From: Calliopsis andreniformis
Lineage: Eukaryota > Arthropoda > Insecta > Hymenoptera > Andrenidae
Length of the DNA: 64,000 bases
NCBI RefSeq assembly: GCF_051401765.1
Contig: NW_027480423.1
Coordinates: 1,798,001 to 1,862,000, forward strand
Reading direction: 5' to 3'
Each line of letters starts with the position of its first letter. Positions within the stretch are counted from its first letter, which is position 1. The notes beneath the pieces are model-generated. The model searched no databases and was not told where the DNA came from. It worked only from the letters and a program-made list of their open reading frames with translations. Shown here piece by piece: positions 51,000 to 63,360 of this stretch. Made by a program: the position numbers and the translations under genes.

Positions 51000-53450
51000 A
51001 ATACAACAGTTTTTCCATCGTATAAAAGGATTAATTGCAACCAGTTTGAAAGTGATGGTCATTTCTACGTTCCGGGCAACCTAGGCTTCACCCTAGGGCG
51101 TTGTTCCACCAGATGGAATAGCTAGGCCATCAGAAGTCAACGCCAGAAGCATAAAATACGGTATAAATACAACAGCTTTTCCATCGTATAAAATGTATAA
51201 TTGCAAACATTGCGTAAGTAATGGTCATTTCTACGTTCCGGGCAACCTAGGCGTCACTCTAGTGCGTTGCTCCACAACATCTAACAGCTACGGCCTTAGA
51301 CGTCAACGACAGAAGCATAAAATACAATAAAGATGCAACAGCTTTTCCATCGTATAAAACGAATAATTGCACCCAGTGTGAAAGTTATTGTCATTTCTAC
51401 TTTCCGCGCAACCTAGGCTTCACCCTAGGGCGTTGCTCCAACAGATTGAATAGTTAGGGCCTTAGAAGTCAACGCCGGAAGCATAAAATGCAATAATAAT
51501 ACATCAGTTTTTCCATCGTATAAAAGGATTAATTGCAAACAGTTTGAAAGTGATGGTCACTTCTACGTTCCGGGCAACCTAGGCTTTACTCTAGGGCGTT
51601 GTTCCTCCAGATTGAATAGTTAGGGCCTAAGAAATCAACGGCAGAAGCATAAAATACAATATAAATATAACTGTATTTCCATCGTGTAAAACGAATAATT
51701 TCAACCAGTGTGAATGTTATGGTCATTTCTACATTCCGAGCAACCTAGGCTTCACTCTAGGTCGTTGATCCACCAGATAGAATAGTGTGGGCCTTAGAAG
51801 TCAACGCCAGAAGCATAAAATTCAATAAAGATGCAACAGTTTTTCCATCATATAAAACGAATAATTGCAACCAGTATGAAAGCTATGGTCATTTCTACTT
51901 TACGGGCAACCTAGGCTACACGCTAGGGCGCTGTTCCTACAGATTGAATAGTTAGGGCCTTAGAAGTCAATGCCCGAAGCATCAAATGCAATAAAAATAC
52001 AACAGTTTTTCCATCATATAACAGGAATATTTGCAACCAGTTTGAAAGTGATGGTCACTTCTACGTTCCGGGCAACCTAGGCTTCACTCTAGGGCGTTGC
52101 TCCACCAGATCGAATAGCTAGGGCCTTAGAAGTCAACGCCCGAAGCATAAAATACAAAATAAATAGTACAGTTTTTCCATTGTATAAAACGTATAATTGC
52201 TACCGGTGTGAAAGTTATGGTCATTTCTACGTTTCGGGCAACCTAGGCTTCACCCTAGGTCGTTGTTCCACCAGATGGAATAGTTAGGGCCTTAGAAGTC
52301 GACGCCCGAAGTATAAAATACAAAATAAATAGAATTGTTTTTCCATCGTATAAAACTAATAATTTCAACCAGTGTGAAAGTAATGGGCATTTCTACGTTC
52401 CGGACAACCTAGGCTTCAGTCTAGGGCGCTGCTCCACCACGTCGAATAGCTACGGCCTTAGAAGTCAACGCCAGAAGCATAAAATACAGCATAAATACAA
52501 CAGTTTTTCTATCATATAAAACGAGTAATTGCCACCAGTATGAAGTTTGTGGTCATTTCTACTTTCCGGGCAACCTAGGCTACACCCTAGGGCGTTGCTC
52601 CAACAGATTGAATAGTTAGGGCGTTAGAAGTCAACGCCAGAAGCATAAAGTACAATATAAATACAACAGTTTTTCGATCATATAAAACGAGTAATTGCAA
52701 CCAGTATGAAGGTTGTGGTCATTTCTACTTTCCGGGCAACCTAGGCTACACCCTAGGGCGTTGCTCCAACAGATTGAATAGTTAGGGCCTTAGAAGTGAA
52801 TGGCCGAAGCATAAAATGCAATAAAAATGCAACAGTTTTTCCATCGTATAAAAGGATTAGTTGCAACCAGCTTGAAAGTGATGGTCATTTCTACGTTCCG
52901 GGCAACCTAGGCTTCACTCTAGGGCGTTGCCCCACCAGATCGAATAGTTAGGGCCTTAGAAGTCAACGCCAGAAGCATAAAGTACAATATAAATACAACA
53001 GTTTTTCTATCATATAAAACGAGTAATTGCCACCAGTATGTAGGTTGTGGTCATTTCTACTTTCCGGGCAACCTAGGCTACACCCTAGGGCGTTGCTCCA
53101 ACAGATTGAATAGTTAGGGCCTTAGAAGTCAACGCCAGAAGCATAAAATACAATATAAACACAACAGTTTTTCCATCGTATAAAACGAATAATTGCTACC
53201 AGTATGGAAGTGATGGTCATTTCTACGTTCCGGGCAACCTAGGCCTCACTCTAGGGCGTTGTTCCACCAGATTGAATAGTTAGGGCCTAATAAATCAACG
53301 CCAGAAGCATAAAATACAATATAAATATAACAGTTTTTCCATCGTATAAAACGAATAATTGCAACCAGTATGAAAGCTATGGTTATTTCTACTTTACGGG
53401 CAACCTAGGCTACACGCTAGGGCGTTCCTCCTACAGATTGAATAGTTAGG
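51000..53450 (+). repeat. Mixed monomers with a 3-monomer duplication near 52.5-53.1 kb
   Basis: ATTGCCACCAGTATG occurs at 52529 and 53027, 498 bp (3 x 166) apart, within a run of CTACACCCTAGGGCG monomers. The neighbouring unit with GTGAATGGCCGAAGC (52796) has a partner at 47155. The rest is a patchwork of types seen further left. No gene is present. Confidence 0.75.
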
Positions 53451-54060
53451 GCCTTAGAAGTCAATGCCCGAAGCATCAAATGCAATAAAAATACAACAGT
53501 TTTTCCATCATATAACAGGAATATTTGCAACCAGTTTGAAAGTGATGGTCACTTCTACGTACCGGGCAACCTAGGCTTCACTCTAGGGCGTAGCTCCACC
53601 AGGTCGAATAGCTAGGGCCTTAGAAGTCAACGCCCGAAGCATAAAATACAAAATAAGTAGTACAGTTTTTCCATTGTATAAAACGTATAATTGCTACCGG
53701 TGTGAAAGTTATGGTCATTTCTACGTTCCGGGCAACCTAGGCTTCACCCTAGGTCGTTGTTCCACCAGATGGAATAGTTAGGGCCTTAGAAGTCGACGCC
53801 CGAAGTATAAAATACAAAATAAATAGAATTGTTTTTCCATCGTGTAAAACTAATAATTTCAACCAGTGTGAAAGTAATGGGCATTTCTACGTTCCGGACA
53901 ACCTAGGCTTCACTCTAGGGCGCTGCTCCACCACATCGAATAGCTACGGCCTTAGAAGTCAACGCCAGAAGCATAAAATACAATAAATATACAAGAGTTT
54001 TTCCATCGTATATCAGGAATAATTGCAACCAGTGTGAAAGTGATGGTCATTTCTACGTTC
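53451..54060 (+). repeat. 0.6-kb segment duplicated at 57.42-58.05 kb, copy 1
   Basis: The markers CTACGTACCGGGC (53553) and AAGTCGACGCC (53790) recur 3982 bp downstream (24 monomers less 2). The same types, with GTCGACGCC, also occur near 52.3 kb. The order of four monomers is kept. Confidence 0.8.
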
Positions 54061-54800
54061 CGGGCAACGTAGGCTTCACTCTAGGGCGTTGTTCCAACAG
54101 ATCGAACACTTAGGGCCTAAGAAGGCACCGCCAGAAGCATAAAATACAATATAAATATTACAGTTTTTCCATCGTATAAAACGAATAATAGCAATCAGTG
54201 TGAAAGTTATGGTCATTTCTAAGTTCCGGGCAGCCTAGGCTTCACCCTAGGGCGTCGCTCCAACAGATTGAATAGTTAGGGCCTTAGAAGTCAACGCCCG
54301 ACACATAAAATGCAATAAAAATGCAACAGTTTTTCCATCGTATAAAAGGATTAATTGCAACCAGTTTGAAAGTGATGGTATTTGCTACGTTCCGGGCAAC
54401 TTAGGCTTAACTCTAGGGCGTTGCTCCACCAGATCGAATAGTTAGTGCCTTAGAAGTCAATGCCAGAAGCATAAAATACAATATAAATACAACAGTTTTT
54501 CCATCGTATAAAACGAATAATTGCAACCAGTATGATAGATAACGTCATTTCTACTTTCCGGGCAACCTAGGCATCACCCTAGGGCGTGGCTTCAACAGAT
54601 TGAATATTTAGGGCCTTAGAAGTCAACGCCCGAAGCATAAAATACAAAATAAATAGAACAGTTTTTCCATCGTATAAAACTAATAATTTCAACCAGTGTG
54701 AAAGTAATGGGCATTTCTACGTTCCGGACAACCTAGGCTTCACTCTAGGTCGCTGCTCCACCACATCGAATAGCTACGGCCTTAGAAGTCAACGCCAGAA
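54061..54800 (+). repeat. Linking monomers
   Basis: Four to five units. The first two are the AACACTTAGG and GCGTCGCTCC types of the 10-mer, followed by GGTATTTGCTACG and GGCGTGGCTTCAAC units. The last part (54.37-54.64 kb) resembles the neighbouring 55.2-55.47 kb. No other content was seen. Confidence 0.7.
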
Positions 54801-55730
54801 GCATTAAATACGGTATAAATACAACAGCTTTTCCATCGTATAAAATGTATAGTTGCAAACATTGCGAAAGTAATGGTCATTTCTACGTTCCGGGCAACCT
54901 ACGCGTCACTCTAGTGCGTTGCTCCACCACATCTAATAGCTACGGCCTTAGACGTCAACGACAGAAGCATAAAATACAATATAAATACAACATTTTTTCC
55001 ATCATATAAAACGAATAATTGCAACCAGTATGAAAGCTATGGTCATTTCTACTTTACGGGCAACCTAGACTACACCCTAGGGCGTTGCTCCTACAGATTG
55101 AATAGTTAGGGCCTCAGAAGTCAATGCCCGAAGCATAAAATGCAATAAAAATACAACAGTTTTTCCATCATATAACAGGAGTATTTGCAACCAGTTTGAA
55201 AGTGATGGTATTTGCTACGTTCCGGGCAACTTAGGCTTAACTCTAGGGCGTTGCTCCACCAGATCGAATAGTTAGTGCCTTAGAAGTCAATGCCAGAAGC
55301 ATAAAATACAATATAAATACAACATTTTTTCCATCGTATAAAACGAATGATTGCAACCAGTATGAAAGATAACGTCATTTCTACTTTCCGTGCAACCTAG
55401 GCATCACCCTAGGGCGTGGCTTCAACAGATTGAATATTTAGGGCCTTAGAAGTCAACGCCCGAAGCATAAAATACAAAATAAATAGAACAGTTTTTCCAT
55501 CGTATAAAACGAACAATTGCTACCGGTGTGAAAGTTATGGTCATTTATTCGTTGCGGGCAACCTAGGCTTTACCATAGGGCGTTGTTCCACCAGATGGAA
55601 TAGTTAGGGCCTTAGAAGTCAACGCCGGAAGCATAAAATGCAATAAAAATACATCAGCTTTTCCATCGTATAAAACGAATAATAGCAACCAGTGTGAAAG
55701 TTATGGTCATTTCTACGTTCGGGCAACCTA
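54801..55730 (+). repeat. 0.93-kb segment duplicated at 58.12-59.05 kb, copy 1
   Basis: The rare GCATTAAATACGG monomer (54,801) is followed by CTAGACTACACC, GGTATTTGCTACG, GGCGTGGCTTC and GTTGCGGGCAACC units. All recur at an offset of 3318 bp (20 monomers less 2). Confidence 0.85.
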
Positions 55731-56599
55731 GGCTTCACCCTAGGGCGTTGTTCAGCCAGATGGAGCTGTTAGCGCATACGAAGTCAACCCCGACGCATAA
55801 AATGCAATAAAAATGCAACAGTTTTTCCATCGTATAAAAGGATTAATTGCAACCAGTTTGAAAGTGATGATCATTTCTACGTTCCGCGCAACCTAGGCTT
55901 TACTCCAGGGCGTTGCTCCACCAGATCGAAAAGTTACGGCCTAAGAAGTCTACGCCAGAAGCATAAAATACGATATAAATACAACAGCTTTTCCATCGTA
56001 TAAAACGAATAATAGCAACCAGTGTGAAAGTTATGGTCATTTCTACGTTCCGGGCAACCTAGGCTTCACCCGAGGTCGTTGTTCCACCAGATCGAATAGT
56101 TAGGGCCTAGGAAGTTAACGCCAGCAGCATAAAATACAATATAAATACAACAGTTCTTCCATCATATAAAACGAATAATTGCAACCAGTATGAAAGTTAT
56201 GGCAATTTCTACGTTCCGGGCAACCCAGGCTTCACTCTATGGCGTTCTTCCACCACATCGAATAGCTACGGCCACAGAAGTCAACGCCAGAAGCTTAAAA
56301 TACAATTTAAACACAACAGTTTTTCCATCGTATAAAACGAATAATTTCAACCAGTATGAAAGTTATGGTCATTTCTACGTTCCGGGCAACCTAGGCTTCA
56401 CTCTAGGGCGTTGTTCAACCAGATAGAATTGTTAGGGCCTAAGATGTGAACGCCAGAAGCATAAGATACAATATAAATATAACAGTTTTTCCATCGTATA
56501 GAACGGATAATAGCAACCGGTGTGAAAGTTATGGTCACTTCTACGTTCCGGGCAACCTAGGCTTCACTCTAGGGCGTTGCTCCACCAGATAAAACAGTT
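55731..56599 (+). repeat. Linking monomers, strongly varied
   Basis: About five units with several private changes: GGAGCTGTTAGCGCATACG (near 55763), CACCCGAGGTCG (near 56069), GAAGCTTAAAATACAATTT (near 56291). A 78-codon open frame at 56,190-56,426 lies here and is repeat sequence in a chance open frame. Confidence 0.75.
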
Positions 56600-57290
56600 A
56601 GGGCCTTAGAAGTCAACGCCCGAAGCATAAAATACAAAATAAATAGAACAGATTTTCCATTGTATAAAACGAATAATAGCAACCAGTGTGAGAGTTATGG
56701 TCACTTCTACGTTCCGGGCAACCTAGGCTTCACCTTAGGGCGTTGCTCCAACAGATCGAATAGTTAGTGCCTTAGAAGTCAGCGGCCGATGCATAAAATA
56801 CAAAATAAATAGAGCTGTTTTTCCATCGTATAAAACGACTAATTGCTACCGGTGTGAAAGTTATTTCCACTTCTACGTTCCGGGCAACCTAGGCTTCACC
56901 CTAGGGCGTTGTTCCACCAGATGGAATAGTTGGGGCATAAGAAGTCAACGCCAGAAGCATAAAAGACGATATAAGTACAACAGTTTTTCTATCATATAAA
57001 ACGAGTAATTGCAACCAGTATGAAAGTTGTGGTCATTTCTACTTTCCGGGCAACCTAGGCCACACCCTAGGGCGTTGCTTCAACAGATTGAATAGTTAGG
57101 GCCTTAGAAGTCAACGCCGGAAGCATAAAATGCAATAAAAATACAACAGTTTTTCCATCGTACAAAAGGATTACTTGCAACCAGTTTGAAAGTGATGGTC
57201 ATTTCTACGTTCCAGGCAACCTAGGCTTCACTCTAGGGCGTTGCTCCACCAGATCGAATAGTTGGGGCCTTAGAAGTCAACGCCAGAAGC
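56600..57290 (+). repeat. 0.7-kb segment duplicated at 60.58-61.27 kb, copy 1
   Basis: The markers AACAGATTTTCCATTG, TGTGAGAGTT, GTCAGCGGCCGA, AGAGCTGTTTTTCC (56,811) and AAAAGACGATATAAG all recur 3981 bp downstream (24 monomers less 3). Differences are single bases. Confidence 0.85.
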
Positions 57291-57420
57291 ATAAAATACA
57301 ATAAAGATGCAACAGCTTTTCCATCGTATTAAACGAATAATTTCAACCAGTGTGAATGTTATTGTCATTTCTACATTCCGAGCAACCTAGGCTTCACTCT
57401 AGGGCGTTGATCCAACAGAT
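57291..57420 (+). repeat. Linking partial monomer
   Basis: A TAAAGATGCAACAGC unit with TTCCGAGCAACC, also seen at 2.4, 18.33, 22.47, 29.1 and 48.85 kb. Nothing else is present. Confidence 0.65.
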
Positions 57421-58050
57421 TGAATAGTTAGGGCCTTAGAAGTCAATGCCCGAAGCATCAAATGCAATAAAAATACAACAGTTTTTCCATCATATAACAG
57501 GTATATTTGCAACCAGTTTGAAAGTGATGGTCACTTCTACGTACCGGGCAACCTAGGCTTCACTCTAGGGCGTTGCTCCACCAGGCCGAATAGCTAGGGC
57601 CTTAGAAGTCAACGCCCGAAGCATAAAATACAAAATAAATAGTACAGTTTTTCCAATGTATAAAACGTATAATTGCTACCGTTGTGAAAGTTATGGTCAT
57701 TTCTACGTTCCGGGCAACCTAGGCTTCACCCTAGGTCGTTGTTCCACCAGATGGAATAGTTAGGGCCTTAGAAGTCGACGCCCCAAGTATAAAATACAAA
57801 ATAAATAGAATTGTTTTTCCATCGTATAAAACTAATAATTTCAACCAGTGTGAAAGTAATGGGCATTTCTACGTTCCGGACAACCTAGGCTTCACTCTAG
57901 GGCGCTGCTCCACCACATCGAATAGCTACGGCCTTAGAAGTCAACGCCAGAAGCATAAAATACAATAAATATACAAGAGTTTTTCCATCGTATATCAGGA
58001 ATAATTGCAACCAGTGTGAAAGTGATGGTCATTTCTACGTTCCGGGCAAC
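57421..58050 (+). repeat. 0.6-kb segment, copy 2
   Basis: Partner of 53,451-54,060 at an offset of 3982 bp. Private changes include CACCAGGCCGAATAG and CGACGCCCCAAG. Confidence 0.8.
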
Positions 58051-58118
58051 CTAGGCTTCACCCTAGGGCGTTGTTCCACCAGATGGAATAGCTGGGCCAT
58101 AAGAAGTCAACGCCAGAA

Positions 58119-59048
58119 GCATTAAATACGGTATAAATACAACAGCTTTTCCATCGTATAAAATGTATAATTGCAAACATCGCGAAAGTAATGGTCATTT
58201 CTACGTTCCGGGCAACCTAGGCGTCACTCTAGTGCGTTGCTCCACCACATCTAATAGCTACGGCCTTAGACGTCAACGACAGAAGCATAAAATACAATAT
58301 AAATACAACATTTTTTCCATCATATAAAACGAATAATTGCAACCAGTATGAAAGCTATGGTCATTCCTACTTTACGGGCAACCTAGACTACACCCTAGGG
58401 CGTTGCTCCTACAGATTGAATAGTTAGGGCCTCAGAAGTCAATGCCCGAAGCATAAAATGCAATAAAAATACAACAGTTTTTCCATCATATAACAGGAGT
58501 ATTTGCAACCAGTTTGAAAGTGATGGTATTTGCTACGTTCCGGGCAACTTAGGCTTAACTCTAGGGCGTTGCTCCACCAGATCGAATAGTTAGTGCCTTA
58601 GAAGTCAATGCCAGAAGCATAAAATACAATATAAATACAACAGTTTTTCCTTCGTATAAAACGAATAATTGCAACCAGTATGAAAGATAACGTCATTTCT
58701 ACTTTCCGGGCAACCTAGGCTTCACCCTAGGGCGTGGCTTCAACAGATTGAATATTTAGGGCCTTAGAAGTCAACGCCCGAAGCATAAAATACAAAATAA
58801 ATAGAACAGTTTTTCCATCGTATAAAACGAATAATTGCTACCGGTGTGAAAGTTATGGTCATTTATACGTTGCGGGCAACCTAGGCTTTACCATAGGGCG
58901 TTGTTCCACCAGATGGAATAGTTAGGGCCTTAGAAGTCAACGCCGGAAGCATAAAATGCAATAAAAATACATCAGCTTTTCCATCGTATAAAACGAATAA
59001 TAGCAACCAGTGTGAAAGTTATGGTCATTTCTACGTTCGGGCAACCTG
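58119..59048 (+). repeat. 0.93-kb segment, copy 2
   Basis: Partner of 54,801-55,730 at an offset of 3318 bp, with the GCATTAAATACGG unit at 58,119. The match ends in the TTCGGGCAACC monomer, after which the two copies follow different types. The 0.6-kb and 0.93-kb copies are adjacent here but separated by 0.74 kb in the left copy, so four to five monomers were gained on the left or lost here. Confidence 0.85.
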
Positions 59049-60579
59049 GGCTTCACTCTAGGGCGTTGCTCCACCAGATCAAACAGCTAGGGCCTTAGAA
59101 GTCAACGCCCGAAGCATAAAATACAATATAAATACAACAGTTTTTCCAACGTATAAAACGAATAATTGCAACCAGTATGAAATTTATGGTCATTTCTACG
59201 TTCGGGGCAACCTAGACTTCACTCTATGGCGTTCTTCCACTACATCGAATAGCAACGGCCACAGAAGTCAACGCCTGAAGCATAAAATACAATAAAGATA
59301 CAACAGACTTTCCGTCCTATAACAGGAATGATTGCAACCCGTGTGAAAGTGATGGTCATTTGGACGTTCCAGGCAACCTAATCTTCACTCTAGGGCGTTG
59401 TTCCACCAGATCGAATTGTTAGGGCCTAAGAAGTCAACGCCAGAAGCATATGATACAATATAATGGTAACAGTTTTTCCATCGTATAGAACGAATAATAG
59501 CAACCAGTGTGAAAGTTATGGTCACTTCTACGTTCCGGGCAACCTAGGCTTCATTCTAGGGCGCTGCTCCAACAGATTGAATAGTTAGGGCCTCAGAAGT
59601 CAACGACCGAAGCATAAAATACAAAATAAATAGAACAGTTTTTCCATTGTATAAAACGAATAATAGCAACCAGTGTGAAAGTTATGGTCATTTCTACGTT
59701 CGGGCAACCTGGGCTTCACTCTAGGGCGTTCCTCCAACAGATCAAACAGCTAGGGCCTTAGAAGTCAACGCCCGAAGCATAAAATACAATATAAATATAA
59801 CAGTTTTTCCATCGTATAGAACGAATAATAGCAACCAGTGTGAAAGTTAACGTCATTTCTACTTTCCGGGCAACCTAGGCTTCACCCTAGGGCGCTGCTC
59901 CAACAAATTGAATAGTTAGGGCCTTAGAAGTCAACGCCCGATGCATAAAATACAGAATAAATAGAACAGTTTTTCCATCGTGTAAAACGAATAATTGCTA
60001 CCGGTGTGAAAATTATGGTCATTTCAACGTTCCGGGCAACCTAGGCTTCACTCTAGGGCGTTGCTCCACCAGATCGAATAGTTAGGGCCTTAGAAGTCAA
60101 CGCCAGAAGCATAAAATACAATATAAGTAGAACAGTTTTTCCATCGTATAAAATGAATAATTGCAAACATTGCGAAAGTAATGGTCATTCCACGTTCCGG
60201 GCAACCTAGGCGTCACTCTAGTGCGTTGCTCCACCACATCTAACAGCTACGGCCTTAGACGTCAACGACAGAAGCATAAAATACAATAAAGATGCAACAG
60301 CTTTTCCATCGTATAAAACGAATAATTGCACCCAGTGTGAAAGTTAAGGTGATTTCTACTTTCCGCGCAACCTAGGCTTCACTCTAGGGCGTTGCTCCAA
60401 CAGATTGAATAGCTAGGACCTTAGAAGTCAATGCCCGAAGCATAAAATGCAATAAAAATACAACAGTTTTTCCATCATATAACAGGAATAATTGCAACCA
60501 GTTTGAAAGTGATGGTCATTTCTACGTACCGGGCAACCTAGGCTTCACTCTAGGGCGGTGCTCCACCAGATCGAATAGT
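59049..60579 (+). repeat. Mixed monomers, partly repeated at 61.3-61.7 kb
   Basis: Includes an odd unit near 59.45 kb (GATACAATATAATGGTAACAG) that changes the normally fixed AT-rich core. The run around 59.6-60.03 kb, with GCGCTGCTCCAACA and ATACAGAATAAATAG (59,950), is matched 1658 bp downstream (61,608). The equal length to the 10-mer HOR appears coincidental, since the monomer types differ. Confidence 0.75.
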
Positions 60580-61270
60580 TAGGGCCTTAGAAGTCAACGC
60601 CCGAAGCATAAAATACAAAATAAATAGAACAGATTTTCCATTGTATAAAACGAATAATAGCAACCAGTGTGAGAGTTATGGTCACTTCTACGTTCCGGGC
60701 AACCTAGGCTTCACCCTAGGGCGTTGCTCCAACAGATCGAATAGTTAGTGCCTTAGAAGTCAGCGGCCGAAGCATAAAATACAAAATAAATAGAGCTGTT
60801 TTTCCATCGTATAAAACGACTAATTGCTACCGGTGTGAAAGTTATTTCCACTTCTACGTTCCGGGCAACCTAGGCTTCACCCTAGGGCGTTGTTCCACCA
60901 GATGGAATAGTTAGGGCATAAGAAGTCAACGCCAGAAGCATAAAAGACGATATAAGTACAACAGTTTTTCTATCATATAAAACGAGTAATTGCAACCAGT
61001 ATGAAAGTTGTGGTCATTTCTACTTTCCGGGCAACCTAGGCTACACCCTAGGGCGTTGCTTCAACAGATTGAATAGTTAGGGCCTTAGAAGTCAACGCCG
61101 GAAGCATAAAATGCAATAAAAATACAACAGTTTTTCCATCGTACAAAAGGATTACTTGCAACCAGTTTGAAAGTGATGGTCATTTCTACGTTCCAGGCAA
61201 CCTAGGCTTCACTCTAGGGCGTTGCTCCACCAGATCGAATAGTTCGGGCCTTAGAAGTCAACGCCAGAAG
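60580..61270 (+). repeat. 0.7-kb segment, copy 2
   Basis: Partner of 56,600-57,290 at an offset of 3981 bp. AGAGCTGTTTTTCC is at 60,792. Confidence 0.85.
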
Positions 61271-62220
61271 CATAAAATACAATATAAATACAACAGTTTT
61301 TCCATCGTATAAAACGAATAATAGCAACCAGTGTGAAAGTTATGGTCATTTCTACGTTCGGGCAACCTGGGCTTCACTCTAGGGCGTTGCTCCAACAGAT
61401 CCAACAGCTAGGGCCTTAGAAGTCAACGCCCGAAGCATAAAAAAGAATATAAATATAACAGTTTTTCCATCGTATAGAACGAATAATAGCAACCAGTGTG
61501 AAAGTTAACGTCATTTCTACTTTCCGGGCAACCTAGGCTTCACCCTAGGGCGCTGCTCCAACAGATTGAATAGTTAGGGCCTTAGAAGTCAACGCCCGAT
61601 GCATAAAATACAGAATAAATAGAACAGTTTTTCCATCGTGTAAAACGAATAATTGCTACCGGTATGAAAATTATGGTCATTTCTACGTTCCGGTCAACCT
61701 AGGCTTCACCCTAGGGCGTTGCTCTTACAGACTGAATAGTTAGGGCCTTAGAAGTTAATGCCCGAAGCATAAAATGCAATAAAAATACAACAGTTTTTCC
61801 ATCGTATAAAAGGATTAATTGCAACCACTTTGGAAGTGATGGTCATTTCAACGTTCCGGGCAACCTAGGCTTCACTCTAGGGCGTTGCTCCACCAGATCG
61901 AATAGTTAGGGCCTTAGAAGTCAACGCCAGAAGCATAAAATACAATATAAATACAACAGCTTTTCCATCGTAGAAAACGGATAATTGCAACCTGTGTGAA
62001 GGTTATGGTCATATCTACGTTCCGGGCAAGCTTGGCTTCACTGTAGGGTGTTGCTCCACCAGATTGAATAGGTAGGGCCATAGAAGTCTACGCCCGAAGC
62101 ATAAAATACAATAAATATACAAGAGTTTTTCCATCGTATATCAGGAATGATAGCAGCCAGTGTGAAAGTGATGGTCATTTCTACGTTCCGGGCAACGTAG
62201 GCTTCACTCTAGGGCGTTGC
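61271..62220 (+). repeat. Mixed monomers near the right end
   Basis: The first part (about 61.3-61.69 kb) matches 59.6-60.03 kb. It is followed by units with private changes such as GGGCAAGCTTGGC (near 62023) and CATATCTACG (near 62010). No gene is present. Confidence 0.75.
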
Positions 62221-63360
62221 TCCACCAGATCGAATAGTTAGGGCCTAAGAAGTGAACGCCAGAAGCGTAAAATGCAATAAAAATACAACAGTTTTTCCAT
62301 CGTATAACAGGATTAATTGCAACCAGTTTGAAAGTGATGGTCATTTCTTCTTTCCGGGCAACCTAGGCTTCACTCTAGGTCGTTGCTCCACTAGGTCAAA
62401 TAGCTAGGGCCTTAGAAGTCAACGCCAGAAGCATTAAATACAATATAAATACAACAGTTTTTCCATTGTATAAAACGAATAATTGCAACCAGTATGAAAC
62501 TTATGGTCATTTCTAAGTTCCGGGCAACCTAGGCCTCACTCTAGCGCGTTGTTCCACCAGACTGAATAATTAGGGCCTAAGGAGTGAACGGCAGCAGCAT
62601 AAAATACAATATGAATACAACAGTTTTTCCATCATATAAAACGAATAATTGCAACCAGTATGAAAGTTATGGTCATTTCTACGTTCCGGGCAACCTAGGC
62701 TTCACTCTATGGCGTTCTTCCACCACATCGAATTGCTACGGCCTCAGAAGTCAACGCCTGAAGCATAAAATACAATAACAATACAACAGTCTTTCCATCC
62801 TATAACAGGAATAATTGCAACCAGTTTGAAAGTGATGGTCATTTGTAAGTTCCAGGCAACCTAGGCTTCACTCTAGGGCGTTGTTCCACCAGATCGAATT
62901 GTTAGGGCCTAAGAAGTCAACTCCAGAAGCATAAGATTCAATATAAATATAACAGCTTTCCCATCGTATAGAACGAATAATAGCAACCAGTGTGAAAGTT
63001 ATGGTCATTTCTACGTTCCGGGCAGCCTAGGCTTCACTCTAGGGCGTTGGTCCACCAGATCGAATAGTTAGGGCCTAAGAAGTGAACGCCAGAAGCGTAA
63101 AATGCAATAAAAATACAACAGTTTTTCCATCGTATAACAGGATTAATTGCAACCAGTTTGAAAGTAATGGTCATTTCTCCTTTCCGGGCAACCTAGGCTT
63201 CACTCTAGGGCGTTGCTCCACTAGGTCGAATAGCTAGGGCCTTAGAAGTCAACGCCAGAAGCGTAAAATACAATATAAATACAACAGTTTTTCCATTGTA
63301 TAAAACGAATAATTGCAGCCAGTATGAAACTTATGGTCATTTCTAAGTTCCGGGCAACCT
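62221..63360 (+). repeat. 5-monomer duplication (830-bp offset)
   Basis: AGTGAACGCCAGAAGCGTAA occurs at 62,251 and 63,081, exactly 830 bp (5 x 166) apart. Each is followed by a GTATAACAGGATTAATTGC unit and a CTAGGTC-AATAGC unit (CACTAGGTCAAATAG or CACTAGGTCGAATAG). The matched stretches are about 62.22-62.53 and 63.05-63.36 kb. A 64-codon open frame at 62,584-62,778 lies between them and is repeat sequence. Confidence 0.82.

Noticed and set aside
56190..56426. Plus-strand open frame of 78 codons
   Set aside because: Chance frame in a strongly varied monomer group. It is not kept in neighbouring units.
59600..61690. Third site of the 10-mer HOR, because of a 1658-bp offset
   Set aside because: The offset equals the 10-mer length, but the monomer types and order differ from those at 2.5-5.8 and 31-35.5 kb, so the equality is coincidental.
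62584..62778. Plus-strand open frame of 64 codons
   Set aside because: Satellite reading frame as above; no independent support.
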